Part shown: positions 16,992 to 25,754 of the stretch, in pieces
How the letters are laid out: each line of letters starts with the position of its first letter
Numbering within the stretch: the stretch's first letter is position 1
Assembly (NCBI GenBank): GCA_963785415.1
Contig: CAWAVB010000001.1
Span: forward strand, 744,001-808,000
Reading direction: 5' to 3'
DNA from: Bog-793 sp963785415
GTDB taxonomy: Bacteria; Actinomycetota; Acidimicrobiia; Acidimicrobiales; Bog-793
Length of the DNA stretch: 64,000 bases
The notes under the pieces: model-generated
What the model was told of the DNA's origin: nothing
The model's database searches: none
What the model saw: only the letters and a program-made list of their open reading frames with translations
Position numbers and translations under genes: made by a program

Positions 16992-17663
16992 GTGAAGAAA
17001 CGGGACCCCGTCGCCGCCCCCGTCGCCCCGGTCGCGCCCCCGGCCGCCGACCCGGCGCGCGGCGACGATCCCTACGACGTTGCGGTCCGCGATCTCGCCC
17101 TGCGCGAGCGCGACCGGATCCTCGATCAACTGAACGAGAGCACCGTGCTCTCGAACCGGGCCCAGCTCATCGACGCGGCCGTCGCCCTCGCCGGGACGGC
17201 GTCGGCGGAGTGGTATCTGACGGCGGACATCGCCGCGGCGGGCGACGGCGGCGGGCCCGGGCTCGGCAATCTGGTGCGCCACAGGGCGAAGGCCGGACGG
17301 GCGCTCAGGTCGGACGAGTTCGTCTTCGTCGCCGCGGTCTGCACGTTCTTCTACCTGTTCGGCGTCATGGCGGACCGTGACCGTCTCCCGGCGGCGCGCA
17401 CTTTTGTGAGAGAGATCGGCGCGCCGGAGGCGCTCGGCGACGTGGCACGTGAGCTCGAGTACGCCTACCCGACCCGCCGGCCGTCGCCCCGGCCGAAGAC
17501 CACCATGTCGGAGTACCTGGCCCGCGCCGACGAGTACCTCGCCGGCTTCCTCGAGGTCGACAACCGCCCCGGCTTGAGCGCCGGCCAGGCGGCGACGGTC
17601 ATGGCCCGTTTCGGGACCCTCTACCACCAAAACGTCGTTCCGGTCGTCTCCCGGGTCAGATGA
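16992..17663 (+). CDS. Protein of unknown function
   Basis: The family is not recognised. This 223-residue protein starts with a Pro/Ala-rich stretch containing APVAPVAPPAA and continues into a mainly helical, soluble-looking region. It has no clear signal peptide; the Phe-rich VAAVCTFFYLFGVMADRDRL is the only hydrophobic segment. Later motifs are TMSEYLARADEYLAGFLEVD and MARFGTLYHQNVVPVV. GTG at 16992 was chosen because of the leaderless -10 element; the frame is open 32 Arg-rich codons upstream that look non-coding. It is one of few plus-strand genes and ends 16 bases from the convergent glycosyltransferase at 17680. Codon use resembles that of its neighbours, which supports a real gene. 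Confidence 0.75.
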   Translation: MKKRDPVAAPVAPVAPPAADPARGDDPYDVAVRDLALRERDRILDQLNESTVLSNRAQLIDAAVALAGTASAEWYLTADIAAAGDGGGPGLGNLVRHRAKAGRALRSDEFVFVAAVCTFFYLFGVMADRDRLPAARTFVREIGAPEALGDVARELEYAYPTRRPSPRPKTTMSEYLARADEYLAGFLEVDNRPGLSAGQAATVMARFGTLYHQNVVPVVSRVR

Positions 17664-17679
17664 CCCCGGGCCGGGCCGC

Positions 17680-18852
17680 CTAGCGCCCGAGTGCCCGGAT
17701 CGCCTCGTCGGCGAGTTCGATGTGCTGGGCCGCGACAAGCTCGAAGGAGGCCGCGCGGCGCACGAAGTCGCGGGCTGCGTCGCCGGCCATACGGGCCGAC
17801 TCCGGCGCGACGAGCACGTCCCGCATCCGCTGGGCGAGCGTGGCGTCCTCGCCCTCGTCGACCGGAACCCGCCAGCAGAACCGCCCGTCGAACTCCTCAT
17901 TCTGGGGCACGTCGGAGGCGATCACCGGCCGGCCGATCCCGAAGGCGTTCATCATCGGCCCGCTCGTCTCGCCGACGGTCGGCCAGCGCAGGGCGATGAC
18001 GGCGTCGCAGCCGACGATGAGCCGCGCCATCTCGTCCTTGGGCACGTCGATCCGCAGCTGCGCCGCGTCGCCGAGGTTCGCCCCAGCGAGCCGCGCCCGG
18101 ATCGCAGCGACGAACCGCCCGCTTTCGTCCGACCGCCCGCAGACGACGAGCCGGGCACCGGGGAACTCGCCGTGGACGGCGGCGAAGGCGTCGATCACGT
18201 GGGCGGTCCGCTTCGGCGGCGTGATCCCGCCGAACGTGCCAAACGTCACCGTCGCCCCGGGCGGCAGCCGGTCGGGCTCCGCGGCCGCGGCGACGGCCGC
18301 GTGGTGCCGGTGCACGATGTTCGCCGCCGGGTAGCGGGCGCGGAAGGCGTCGCGGATCCACGCGCTGTGCACGATCGTCAGCGCGCTCGCCTCGACGACC
18401 CGCCGGGCGAGCGGCAGCCGGAGCCAGTCCACCTCGACGCGGCCGTCGACGTAGCGCACCGGGAGGGCGGCCCCAGACTCCGGACTGTCGAAGCTGGCCT
18501 CGGCCCGGAAAAGAGTCGAGTCGTACCCGCCGCACAGGTCGTGATGGAAGTCAGGCAGCGCCGGGTCGTGGAGGACGAGGATCCCGGGACGCCGGCGGAT
18601 CGCCTCGAACATGTAGGCGTGGAACCGGGCCTGGTTGCCGAAGTGGTAGACGTCGAGGTCGGCCGCGTCGGGCTCGTAGTCCCGGCGCGCGATCAGCGCG
18701 ACGCCGGCGGGGGCCCGGGCGGACGGCGCGACGTCGTCGCGCACGACGGCGACGACCTCGGCTTGGCGGGCGAGCTCGGCGAGCAGCCGGAAGGAGTAGT
18801 CGGCGATCCCGCTTCGTTGCGGGGGCAGCGGCGTCCAGACGGCGAGCTTCAA
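17680..18852 (-). CDS. GT4-like glycosyltransferase
   Basis: This 390-residue GT-B protein opens with AVWTPLPPQRSGIADYS, a donor-side loop seen in family 4 glycosyltransferases. It has HDPALPDFHH in the N-lobe, and FGGITPPKRTAHVIDAF and GRPVIASDVPQNEEF in the C-lobe. The usual EX7E pair is degraded: the first Glu is present in PTVGETSGPM but Ala stands at the second site. It closely resembles the N-terminal half of the tandem enzyme at 19407-21857. TTG at 18852 overlaps the preceding stop as TTGA. With its neighbours it probably builds a surface polysaccharide; donor and acceptor are unknown. Confidence 0.85.
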   Translation of the reverse strand: MKLAVWTPLPPQRSGIADYSFRLLAELARQAEVVAVVRDDVAPSARAPAGVALIARRDYEPDAADLDVYHFGNQARFHAYMFEAIRRRPGILVLHDPALPDFHHDLCGGYDSTLFRAEASFDSPESGAALPVRYVDGRVEVDWLRLPLARRVVEASALTIVHSAWIRDAFRARYPAANIVHRHHAAVAAAAEPDRLPPGATVTFGTFGGITPPKRTAHVIDAFAAVHGEFPGARLVVCGRSDESGRFVAAIRARLAGANLGDAAQLRIDVPKDEMARLIVGCDAVIALRWPTVGETSGPMMNAFGIGRPVIASDVPQNEEFDGRFCWRVPVDEGEDATLAQRMRDVLVAPESARMAGDAARDFVRRAASFELVAAQHIELADEAIRALGR

Positions 18853-19358
18853 GTCTGCGGGACCCGGCCGCGGGGGCCGGCGGGCTCGTTCTCGCGCCCC
18901 CCGACATACCGGGCCACCAGGCCGAGCTCGCGCCGGACGGCGCCGACGGCCTCGTCGATGCCGTCGAGCGCCTGGCGTCGCGCCAGTTCGACCTCCTGGT
19001 GGACGAGGTCGCGATCGACCATCGCCTCGTTGAGGCGCGCGTCCGTGGCCTCGAGCAGCACGTGCAGCTCATCGACCCGGGAGGCGAGCATCTCGAAATG
19101 GGTGACGAGCGCGGCGAACTGGTCGGCGGTCGACGCGCCGAGCGCCTTCGTCTGGGCGACGAGCGAGTCCCGGATCGTCACGAGCTCGGCGAGCAGCTCG
19201 AGGTTGTAGGTGGTTTGACGCCGGAAGAACGGCCGGCCGACCGCGGCGACGACGCGCTTCGCCAAACGATGACGCTCGCCCGGCGAGGCCGGCCGGTCGA
19301 GGCGGGCGTTGGCGTTCGCCGCGACCCAGTGGCTCGACTCCCCCGCCGGCTGGCTCAC
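18849..19358 (-). CDS. Coiled-coil protein related to the N-terminus of the nearby methyltransferase
   Basis: This 169-residue protein has no catalytic domain. Its centre is helical: FFRRQTTYNLELLAELV (44-60) and a long heptad-like region ending DRDLVHQEVELARRQALDGI (115-134). The same two blocks occur in order in the methyltransferase at 21854-23065, as MLRSQVEFNRELLAEMV and DRDLLRDEVELAHQQ. It may act as a scaffold or length-control partner for the adjacent glycosyltransferases, by loose analogy with coiled-coil chain-length regulators; that is inference. GTG at 19358 has GGAGGAG upstream, and the stop overlaps the next gene by 4 bases. Confidence 0.75.
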   Translation of the reverse strand: MSQPAGESSHWVAANANARLDRPASPGERHRLAKRVVAAVGRPFFRRQTTYNLELLAELVTIRDSLVAQTKALGASTADQFAALVTHFEMLASRVDELHVLLEATDARLNEAMVDRDLVHQEVELARRQALDGIDEAVGAVRRELGLVARYVGGRENEPAGPRGRVPQT

Positions 19359-19406
19359 CCGGTCTCCTCCGCGCGATTCACGGGCAGATCACCCGAAAAC
19401 CCCAGA

Positions 19407-21857
19407 TTAGCTGGGGCCCTCGACCGGCATCGGTTGGTCGGCGACGGCCGCGGCCGCGCTCGCCGGATCGGCGCCCCGGCGCCGCGATCTCGCCGTGCCG
19501 GGTCCCGCCGGGGCAGTTCGCGCCCCGGCATCCCGACCGCCCTTTTCCAGGAGCTCCAGCATCTGCTCGCCGAGCACCCGGCTGTTGCATTTCGACCGCA
19601 TCGTCGCCGCGGCGGCCGCTCCCAACCGCCGGCGCAGACCCTCGTCCTCGTAGAGCCGGCGCATCCAACGCGCCGCCTCGTCGACGTCCGGGTCGGCCCA
19701 CCACTCCCCCGGGCGGTAGACCTGCTCGGACCGGCGGTTGAAGCGCAACTCACCGAGGTCGATCTGCACCATGCGATAGCCGACGGGGCAGCTGTTCTCC
19801 ACGGTCATGAAGTCCATGTTCCCCGAGTAGGCCGTCCCGATCACCGGTTTGGCGAAGTACATCGCCTCGGCCATGCCGAGCCCGAATCCCTCGGCGCGAT
19901 GCAGCGAGACGTACACGTCGCACAGCGAGGTGAGCGCGGCGACCTCCTCGGGCCGCAGGTCCGTGTCGATGATCGTCCCGCCGACGAGCTTCACGGCGGC
20001 TTCGAGCACCGCCTGCGCCTCGGGGTGGCTCGCCAGGTTGATCGTCTTCATGACGAGGTGCGCGCCGCCCGCCCGCTCAGCGGGGGAAAACGCCCTCCGG
20101 AAGGCCTCGATCACCCCGCGGGGGTTCTTGCGGGCGAGCGTCGAGTTCACGTCGAAGTGGAAAAGGAACAGGCACGACTCCTCGGGCAAACCGAAGTCCG
20201 CGCGCCGCAGCCGTGCGTCGGCGACCGGCTCGACGACACACGGCACGACTTTCAACGGCTTCGTCGTGTAGTTCCGGAACGTCTCGGCGGTGAACGAGCT
20301 CGAGACCCAGACCTCGTCGACGCGCGCGAACTGCGCCTGGAGCTCGGCCGGGAGGCTGACCTGCTCCCAGTGCCAGTAGGCGACGACCCGGTGGTGCCCG
20401 GGCGGCCGCAGGTAGTCGTCCGTCACGAGGGTGAGCTCGTTCACGTTCAAAAAGCACAGATCCACGTCGTGGGCGCGACCCTTCGGCAGGACCTGCAACT
20501 TGACCGGGAGCCGCCGGGGGTCCTGGGGCGCGCCGTAGTCGTAGTCCTCGAGCGACACCTCGACGCCGGCGTCGACGAGGGCGCCGACGCAGCGGCGGGC
20601 CGCCTCGGTGAGCCCGGTCGTCGCCTCCCAGCTGCCGATGGCGTTCACCCCGACGGTTCTCCGGTTCACGACCGCCGCCAGGGCGGTCTCGACCCGAGCC
20701 CCGCGCCGGGCGGCGCAGACCCGGGCGAGCTCGAGGTACTTCGCCCCCAAGGCCTCGGGCGCGAGCGCCGGCCGGATGGCCGACGCCGCGATCCGGCCCG
20801 CCGCGCGGGCCCCTTCGGCGTCGGCCGCGGCGCGCAGGCGGGCGACGAGCGCCGCCCGCTCGGTTGCCGGGTCGGTCGGCACGGTCCAGCAGAAGCGCTC
20901 GTCGAACCCCCGGTACTGGGGCGCCTCGCTGACGATCACCGGGCGCCCCGCGCCGAGCGCGCCGAGCACGAGCATGCTCACCCCGCCGGCCGTCGGCGTC
21001 GTCAGGTCGACGAGCACGTCGCAGCGGGCGAGCAGCGCGGCAAAACCGCCCTCGGCCGAGACCCTGCCGGCCCCGGCTATCGACCCGGCGAGCCCCGACT
21101 CCCGCACAAGGGCGGCGATTGCCTCCCCGGCGTGGGAGTCGTCCCCCGCGCCAATCACGAGTCCGACCCCGGTGAGCTCCCGGTGGACCTCGCCGAAGGC
21201 CCCGGCGGCGAGCGCCAGGCGGTCGCGATCGGTGTGGCCGCCGATCACCCCGAACACGGTCGCCGCGCCCTCGCGGGCCGGGGCCGGGTCGAGGAGTTCG
21301 ACCGCCCGGGGGGCGACGACGACGTCCGCCCCCGGTGAGCGGCCCGACAGCACCTCGGCCGCCCAGGCGCTGTGCACGACGGTCATGAGGCTCGTCTCGA
21401 CGAGCCGCCGCGACATGAGCAACCGGAGCGGTTCCGCCGTCACATCGTCCCCGGTCGGCCCCGGGGGGTCCGGACCCGGCCAGCCGGGGAGGTTGAACGC
21501 CACCTCCTCGCGGAACACGGCCCCGTCGGCGTCGCCGGCGAGCCGCCGGTAGAAACCGACGAGCGCCGGATCGCCGAGGATGAGGAGCCCCGGACGACGC
21601 AGCGCCGGTCCGTGGACGAAACCGTGGCCGGCGGCGTCATTGCCCATCTCGTAGACGTCGATGTCGTAGTCGTCGGGCTCGTATTCGGACGCCGCGACGA
21701 CCCGCACGCCTTCGGGAACCTCCGCCCACCCGGCGACGTCGTCACGCACCACCGCCGTGACGGCAGCGTCGGCAGCGAGAGCGGTGAGCAGCACGTGGGC
21801 GTGACGGGCGACCTCGCCACGTTGCGGGGGCAGCGGGGTCCAGACCGCGACCCTCAC
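19407..21857 (-). CDS. Tandem (two-domain) GT4-type glycosyltransferase
   Basis: This 816-residue protein carries two GT-B modules. Module 1 (about 1-395) opens AVWTPLPPQRGEVARHA and has GRPVIVSEAPQYRGFDERF but lacks the EX7E motif, so it may be inactive or atypical. Module 2 (about 400-770) opens VGVNAIGSWEATTGLTEAA and has HRAEGFGLGMAEAMYFAKPV, with the EX7E glutamates at about 656 and 664, so it looks active. A low-complexity Ala/Arg/Pro tail ends the protein. GTG at 21857 overlaps the methyltransferase stop as GTGA; the open frame upstream is a shadow. Module 1 is paralogous to the separate glycosyltransferase at 17680-18852. It is probably a surface-glycan assembly enzyme. Confidence 0.88.
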   Translation of the reverse strand: MRVAVWTPLPPQRGEVARHAHVLLTALAADAAVTAVVRDDVAGWAEVPEGVRVVAASEYEPDDYDIDVYEMGNDAAGHGFVHGPALRRPGLLILGDPALVGFYRRLAGDADGAVFREEVAFNLPGWPGPDPPGPTGDDVTAEPLRLLMSRRLVETSLMTVVHSAWAAEVLSGRSPGADVVVAPRAVELLDPAPAREGAATVFGVIGGHTDRDRLALAAGAFGEVHRELTGVGLVIGAGDDSHAGEAIAALVRESGLAGSIAGAGRVSAEGGFAALLARCDVLVDLTTPTAGGVSMLVLGALGAGRPVIVSEAPQYRGFDERFCWTVPTDPATERAALVARLRAAADAEGARAAGRIAASAIRPALAPEALGAKYLELARVCAARRGARVETALAAVVNRRTVGVNAIGSWEATTGLTEAARRCVGALVDAGVEVSLEDYDYGAPQDPRRLPVKLQVLPKGRAHDVDLCFLNVNELTLVTDDYLRPPGHHRVVAYWHWEQVSLPAELQAQFARVDEVWVSSSFTAETFRNYTTKPLKVVPCVVEPVADARLRRADFGLPEESCLFLFHFDVNSTLARKNPRGVIEAFRRAFSPAERAGGAHLVMKTINLASHPEAQAVLEAAVKLVGGTIIDTDLRPEEVAALTSLCDVYVSLHRAEGFGLGMAEAMYFAKPVIGTAYSGNMDFMTVENSCPVGYRMVQIDLGELRFNRRSEQVYRPGEWWADPDVDEAARWMRRLYEDEGLRRRLGAAAAATMRSKCNSRVLGEQMLELLEKGGRDAGARTAPAGPGTARSRRRGADPASAAAAVADQPMPVEGPS

Positions 21858-23065
21858 CGAGGCGCTCCGCCCGCGGCCGTCACGGGCGGCGCGGCGAGGA
21901 CCGCGTAGTCCTGCGCGCCAAAAAGCCGCGCCGTGACGAGGTCGTAGAGCCGCTTCACGTCGCCGGACCACGGCGCGTCGACGGCCGGCTCCGGCGCCGG
22001 CTGCTCAGGGGGCTCCAAGAAGCGCACCTCGACGTCGGTGAACCCGCGCGACCCGACGACGAAGGCGAGCAGCTCCGGCGGGATCGGCTGGCGGTGCGTC
22101 GGGTCGAGGTAGAAAGACGACGCCCCGACGACGAGGTTCTCGGGGTTCGGCGTCTCCAAGATGACGAGCCCGCCGGGTTCGATCGCCCGCACGGCGAGGT
22201 CGAGCAGCGCGATGAGCTCCTCCATGGTGAGGTGCTCGGCGACCTGGATCGCCGAGACCGCCCGCAGGCTGTGCTCCTTTAGGCCCTCGAGGTGCTCGAC
22301 GGCCCCGGCGAGGCGGACGTCGAGTCCGCGTTGGCGGCCGGACTCGACGAAGTACGGGTTCGTCTCGACGCCGTAGGCGGTGGCGCCCGCCTCGGCGAGG
22401 AGTTCGAGGAGCTCGCCGCGCCCGCAGCCGACGTCGAGCACCGGGAGGGCGGAATCGACGGCCACGATGTCGGCGAGGTACCCGCGCATCCGCTCCTTGA
22501 CGACGTCGCGGGGTCCGCGGAACGCCTCGACGAAGGCGCCGTAGAGGTTGTCGACGGCGGACGGCAGGGCGGCGAGTTCCTCGGCCGGCGGGAGGTCCGG
22601 AAGGCCGTGGCGCACCCGGTCGAGCAAGAGGTCGACCTGGGCGAGGCGGATCTGGGCCTGGTCGAGGCGCGCGCCGAGCTCGGCGACCCGGGGGCGGGTC
22701 TCACCGGCATCGCCGGCGACCGCGGCCATCTCGGATCGAAGCTGGTCCACGACCTCACCCATCTCGGTGCGGATGATGCCGACGGCGTCGTTGAGCCGCG
22801 CGAACGACTGCTGGTGGGCGAGCTCGACCTCGTCGCGCAACAGGTCCCGGTCCCACAGGACGTCCTCGAGGATGTCGTCGTGGCGCACCATCTCGGCGAG
22901 GAGCTCCCGGTTGAACTCGACCTGGGAACGCAGCATCGGCCAGCACAGGCGGGCGACGAATCGCCGCACGAGCTTCCAGTGGGCATCCGGCGGCACCGGG
23001 AGCCCGAAGCTCGCGTTGACCCCCATCGTGTGGTAGCGGTCGGGGGGAGACGGTGGACGGGGCAT
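21854..23065 (-). CDS. Coiled-coil SAM-dependent methyltransferase
   Basis: This 403-residue protein has a long helical coiled-coil N-terminus (about 30-160) and a class I SAM methyltransferase domain. Motif I is VLDVGCGRGELLELL (209-223), followed by GVETNPYF, the post-motif IQVAEHL and ETPNPENLVVG. The domain resembles O-antigen and polysaccharide methyltransferases such as the methyltransferase part of WbdD-type chain terminators. The acceptor is unknown. Capping or modification of the glycan made by the downstream glycosyltransferases is a reasonable inference. ATG at 23065 has GGAAG/GAAGAG upstream, and a TAGGCT -10-like hexamer overlaps the end of the DUF5808 gene. It heads the block. 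Confidence 0.87.
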   Translation of the reverse strand: MPRPPSPPDRYHTMGVNASFGLPVPPDAHWKLVRRFVARLCWPMLRSQVEFNRELLAEMVRHDDILEDVLWDRDLLRDEVELAHQQSFARLNDAVGIIRTEMGEVVDQLRSEMAAVAGDAGETRPRVAELGARLDQAQIRLAQVDLLLDRVRHGLPDLPPAEELAALPSAVDNLYGAFVEAFRGPRDVVKERMRGYLADIVAVDSALPVLDVGCGRGELLELLAEAGATAYGVETNPYFVESGRQRGLDVRLAGAVEHLEGLKEHSLRAVSAIQVAEHLTMEELIALLDLAVRAIEPGGLVILETPNPENLVVGASSFYLDPTHRQPIPPELLAFVVGSRGFTDVEVRFLEPPEQPAPEPAVDAPWSGDVKRLYDLVTARLFGAQDYAVLAAPPVTAAGGAPR

Positions 23066-23121
23066 CGGCTCTTCCTTCCGAGTTCGCCGCGGTCGCCCAA
23101 GTGCGTTGGCCGCGACGAAGC

Positions 23122-23463
23122 CTAATGTGCCCGCTCCGGGCGTTGGCGCTGCCCACCAGTCCCGCGCCTCCGACCCTCGGCCCGGAACCGGGCGGCGCGC
23201 TTTCGAGCCGTCAGGTCAGGCGGTGAATGCGACTGTTGACGCTCGCTCCCGCTGCGCCGGGCGCTCCAGGCGCGCGGGTGGAAGATCCAGTAGAAGTTGA
23301 TCGTGTAGCCCCAGCCGAAGCTCTTCGGCGGGAAAAGGCGCGGGTCCTCGCCGTTCCACATGCGCGACCGGGTGCGCTCCGCCGTCGGGGGCCGGAAGTC
23401 GTACGGCATACCGAGGAATTCCTTCGGAACCTCTCCGTCGGGTGTTCCGGGTTCGTTCGCCAT
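23122..23463 (-). CDS. DUF5808 domain protein
   Basis: This small 113-residue protein has GMPYDFRPPTAERTRSRMW and RLFPPKSFGWGYTINF, the compact PK-x-FGWG-x-x-NF block that defines DUF5808. The family has no known function; it occurs in actinobacteria, often joined to membrane segments. A basic, polar C-terminal tail follows. ATG at 23463 has GAGGAG upstream; the open frame before it is not protein-like. A GATAAT hexamer lies just upstream and may be its -10 element. It stands between truA and the glycan block, without clear linkage to either. Confidence 0.75.
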   Translation of the reverse strand: MANEPGTPDGEVPKEFLGMPYDFRPPTAERTRSRMWNGEDPRLFPPKSFGWGYTINFYWIFHPRAWSARRSGSERQQSHSPPDLTARKRAARFRAEGRRRGTGGQRQRPERAH

Positions 23464-23531
23464 CGCGCTCCTCGTGTCGGGGCGCCCCATTATCCCGCGC
23501 GACCGCGCCCGGACCCCGTCGGGCGGAAGAA

Positions 23532-24416
23532 CTACGACCAGGTCCCCGTGAGGGCCGCCGGATAGCGCACGGCGACGAGGCACAGCCCGGCGGGCGGGGC
23601 CGGCGAGGGTGCACCGGCCCGGTTCGCGCTGGCCAAGAGGGTGACGAGGTCGCTCGGCCGCAGGCGCCCCGTTCCGACGGCGACGAGCGCGCCGACGATC
23701 GAGCGCACCATCTGGTGGCAGAAGGCGTCGGACTCGATCTCGAAACTCACCAAGCCCTCGCCCGCCGTCGTGAACAGGGCGTGTGCGACCCGGCGCACGA
23801 TCGGGCCGTCCGGCCGGTCCGGCGGGCGGCGGCAGAAGGCGGCGAAGTCGTGCTCGCCGAGCAGCGCGTCGGCAGCGAGCCGCATCGGGGCGAGCTCGAC
23901 CGGCCCGTCGAGGTGCCAGACCGCCCCGCGTCGCCGCGGGTCCGGCCGGGCCCCCGCCTCGAGGTCGTAGCGGTAGCGGCGGGCGACGGCCGACTTCCGG
24001 GCGTCGAAGCCCTCCGGGGCGACGAGCGCCCGCCAGACGGCGGTCTCCGGGCCGAGCTGGTGCGAGAGCGCCTCGGCGAGCCGGGGCAGCTCGAGCCCCG
24101 GGGTGAGCGGGTCGTCCCCGTAGCGGCCGGCGACAAAGACGGCGTCGAGGTCGGCGTGGACGACCTGGGCGGTCGCGTGGACCCCGGTGTCGGTCCGGCC
24201 GGCGCAGGTGAGGCCGACGGCCCGCCCGGTCATCTCGCCGAGCGCGGCGGCGAGCTCGCCGCCCACGGTGCGCTGGCCGGGCTGCGCGGCGAAGCCGTGG
24301 TAGCCGGAGCCGTCGTAGGCAAGTCCGAGGGCGATCCTCCGGGTCGGCGCGAGGTCGTCGCCCGTGGGGGCGCGGGGCTCGACGACGGGTGCCTTGGGGC
24401 GGGCCCGCTCGCCCAC
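23532..24416 (-). CDS. truA: tRNA pseudouridine(38-40) synthase TruA
   Basis: TruA isomerises uridines 38, 39 and 40 in the anticodon stem of many tRNAs. This 294-residue protein has the catalytic Asp in CAGRTDTGVHATAQV. It also has AYDGSGYHGFAAQP near the N-terminus, RYRYDLEAG, and the C-terminal FCHQMVRSIVGALVAVGTG. The start is GTG at 24416, 7 bases after the rplQ stop, so it is at the end of the rpoA-rplQ transcription unit, its usual position. About 27 residues precede the catalytic domain. Confidence 0.96.
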   Translation of the reverse strand: MGERARPKAPVVEPRAPTGDDLAPTRRIALGLAYDGSGYHGFAAQPGQRTVGGELAAALGEMTGRAVGLTCAGRTDTGVHATAQVVHADLDAVFVAGRYGDDPLTPGLELPRLAEALSHQLGPETAVWRALVAPEGFDARKSAVARRYRYDLEAGARPDPRRRGAVWHLDGPVELAPMRLAADALLGEHDFAAFCRRPPDRPDGPIVRRVAHALFTTAGEGLVSFEIESDAFCHQMVRSIVGALVAVGTGRLRPSDLVTLLASANRAGAPSPAPPAGLCLVAVRYPAALTGTWS

Positions 24417-24423
24417 GGTGCCG

Positions 24424-24786
24424 CTAACCCGGTTCGACGAACTCGACTCTCGCCATCGGGGCGTTGTCCCCCGGGCGGGGGCCGAGCTTCAGGATCCGCA
24501 GGTACCCGCCGTTGCGGTCGGCGTAGCGCGGGCCGATCTCGGAGAACAGCTTGTGCGCCATGTCCTTGTCCCGCAGGAACGCCACGACCTGCCGCTGGTT
24601 GTGCACCCCGCCCGCGCGGGCCCGGGTGATCAGCTTCTCGGCGACCGGGCGGAGCGCCTTCGCCTTGGCCTCGGTCGTGACGATCGCCTCGGCGGCGATG
24701 AGCGAGGCGATGAGGTTGCCGAGCATCGCCTTCTGGTGGGCCGCGTCGCCGCCGAACCGCACGCTCTTCCTCGGGGCCGCCGGCAT
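24424..24786 (-). CDS. rplQ: 50S ribosomal protein L17
   Basis: L17 lines the region near the peptide exit tunnel. The 120-residue protein opens PRKSVRFGGDAAHQKAMLGNL, with the family's RALLRNL-like helix, and contains TTEAKAKALRPVAEKLIT. It ends with the GGYLRILKLGPRPGDNAPMA block. The ATG follows the rpoA stop by one base. It is normal length for actinobacteria without the long tails seen in some. Confidence 0.97.
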   Translation of the reverse strand: MPAAPRKSVRFGGDAAHQKAMLGNLIASLIAAEAIVTTEAKAKALRPVAEKLITRARAGGVHNQRQVVAFLRDKDMAHKLFSEIGPRYADRNGGYLRILKLGPRPGDNAPMARVEFVEPG

Positions 24787-24787
24787 G

Positions 24788-25729
24788 TCAGAACCGGTCG
24801 CCGGCGAGCGAGAGCCCGCGCTCGTCGAGGCGCTGCAGCACCTCGTCGAGGGACTTCTGGCCGAAGTTCGTGATGCCGAGCAGGTCCGCCGCGCTCCGTT
24901 CGACGAGCTCGCCGATGGTGTTGATCTGCGCCCGCTTCAGGCAGTTGCGGGGCCGCTCGGTGAGGTCGAGCTCCTCGATCGGCTGGTCGAGGTCCGGCGA
25001 GCCGCTCGACGCCGTGGCGGCGTCGCCGAGCTCGAGCCCGTGGGCCTCGTCGGAGAGCTCGGCGACGAGGTTGACAAGGGCGCGCAGCGTCTGGCCCGCC
25101 GAGGCGAGCGCCTGGCGGGGCGAGATCGATCCGTCCGTCTCGATGTCGAGGACGAGCCGGTCGTAGTCCGTCGACTGCTCGACGCGGGTCGGCTCGACGG
25201 TGAAAGCGACCCGGCGGACCGGCGAGAAGATGGCGTCGACCGGGATGACCCCGATCGTCGAGGAGTGCTTGCTCTTCTCCGCCGAGACGTAGCCCTTGCC
25301 GCGCTCGACCGTCACGTCCATCGCGAGGCGCCCCTTGGCGTTGACGGTGGCGATGTGCAGGCCCGGGTTGAGCACCTCGACGTCGGCGGTCAGCTTCAAG
25401 TCGGCGCCGGTGACCTCCGCCGGACCGCGCACGTCGACGCGCAGCGTCACCCGCTCATCGGACTCGACGACGAGGACGAGGTCCTTCAGGTTCAAGATGA
25501 TGTCGCTGACGTCCTCTTTCACGCCGGTCAGGTAGGTGAACTCGTGGAGGGCGTCATCGAAGCGGACCTGGGTCACCGCGGCGCCCGGGATCGACGAGAG
25601 CAGGGTGCGGCGCAACGAGTTCCCGAGGGTGTGCCCGAATCCCGGGTCGAGCGGGCCGACGGAGAACTGCTGGCGGTTCTCCTCCTCCTCGCCGATCGCT
25701 TCGACGGCGGGTCGCTGGATGATGAGCAT
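24788..25729 (-). CDS. rpoA: DNA-directed RNA polymerase subunit alpha
   Basis: RpoA nucleates polymerase assembly and contacts UP elements and activators. This 313-residue protein has the N-terminal dimerisation domain with GFGHTLGNSLRRTLLSSIPG and VRFDDALHEF. An acidic linker leads to the C-terminal domain with LDLTERPRNCLKRAQINTI and the helix-hairpin-helix NFGQKSLDEVLQRL. Length and domains are normal. It lies between rpsD and rplQ in the standard alpha operon. Confidence 0.98.
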   Translation of the reverse strand: MLIIQRPAVEAIGEEEENRQQFSVGPLDPGFGHTLGNSLRRTLLSSIPGAAVTQVRFDDALHEFTYLTGVKEDVSDIILNLKDLVLVVESDERVTLRVDVRGPAEVTGADLKLTADVEVLNPGLHIATVNAKGRLAMDVTVERGKGYVSAEKSKHSSTIGVIPVDAIFSPVRRVAFTVEPTRVEQSTDYDRLVLDIETDGSISPRQALASAGQTLRALVNLVAELSDEAHGLELGDAATASSGSPDLDQPIEELDLTERPRNCLKRAQINTIGELVERSAADLLGITNFGQKSLDEVLQRLDERGLSLAGDRF

Positions 25730-25754
25730 TGGTGCTCTCCTCGCTCGGGCGCGA

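Noticed and set aside
18999..21338. 779-codon plus-strand frame across the glycan block
   Set aside because: It mirrors the real glycosyltransferase genes, has Arg/Asp-rich composition, and matches no known protein.
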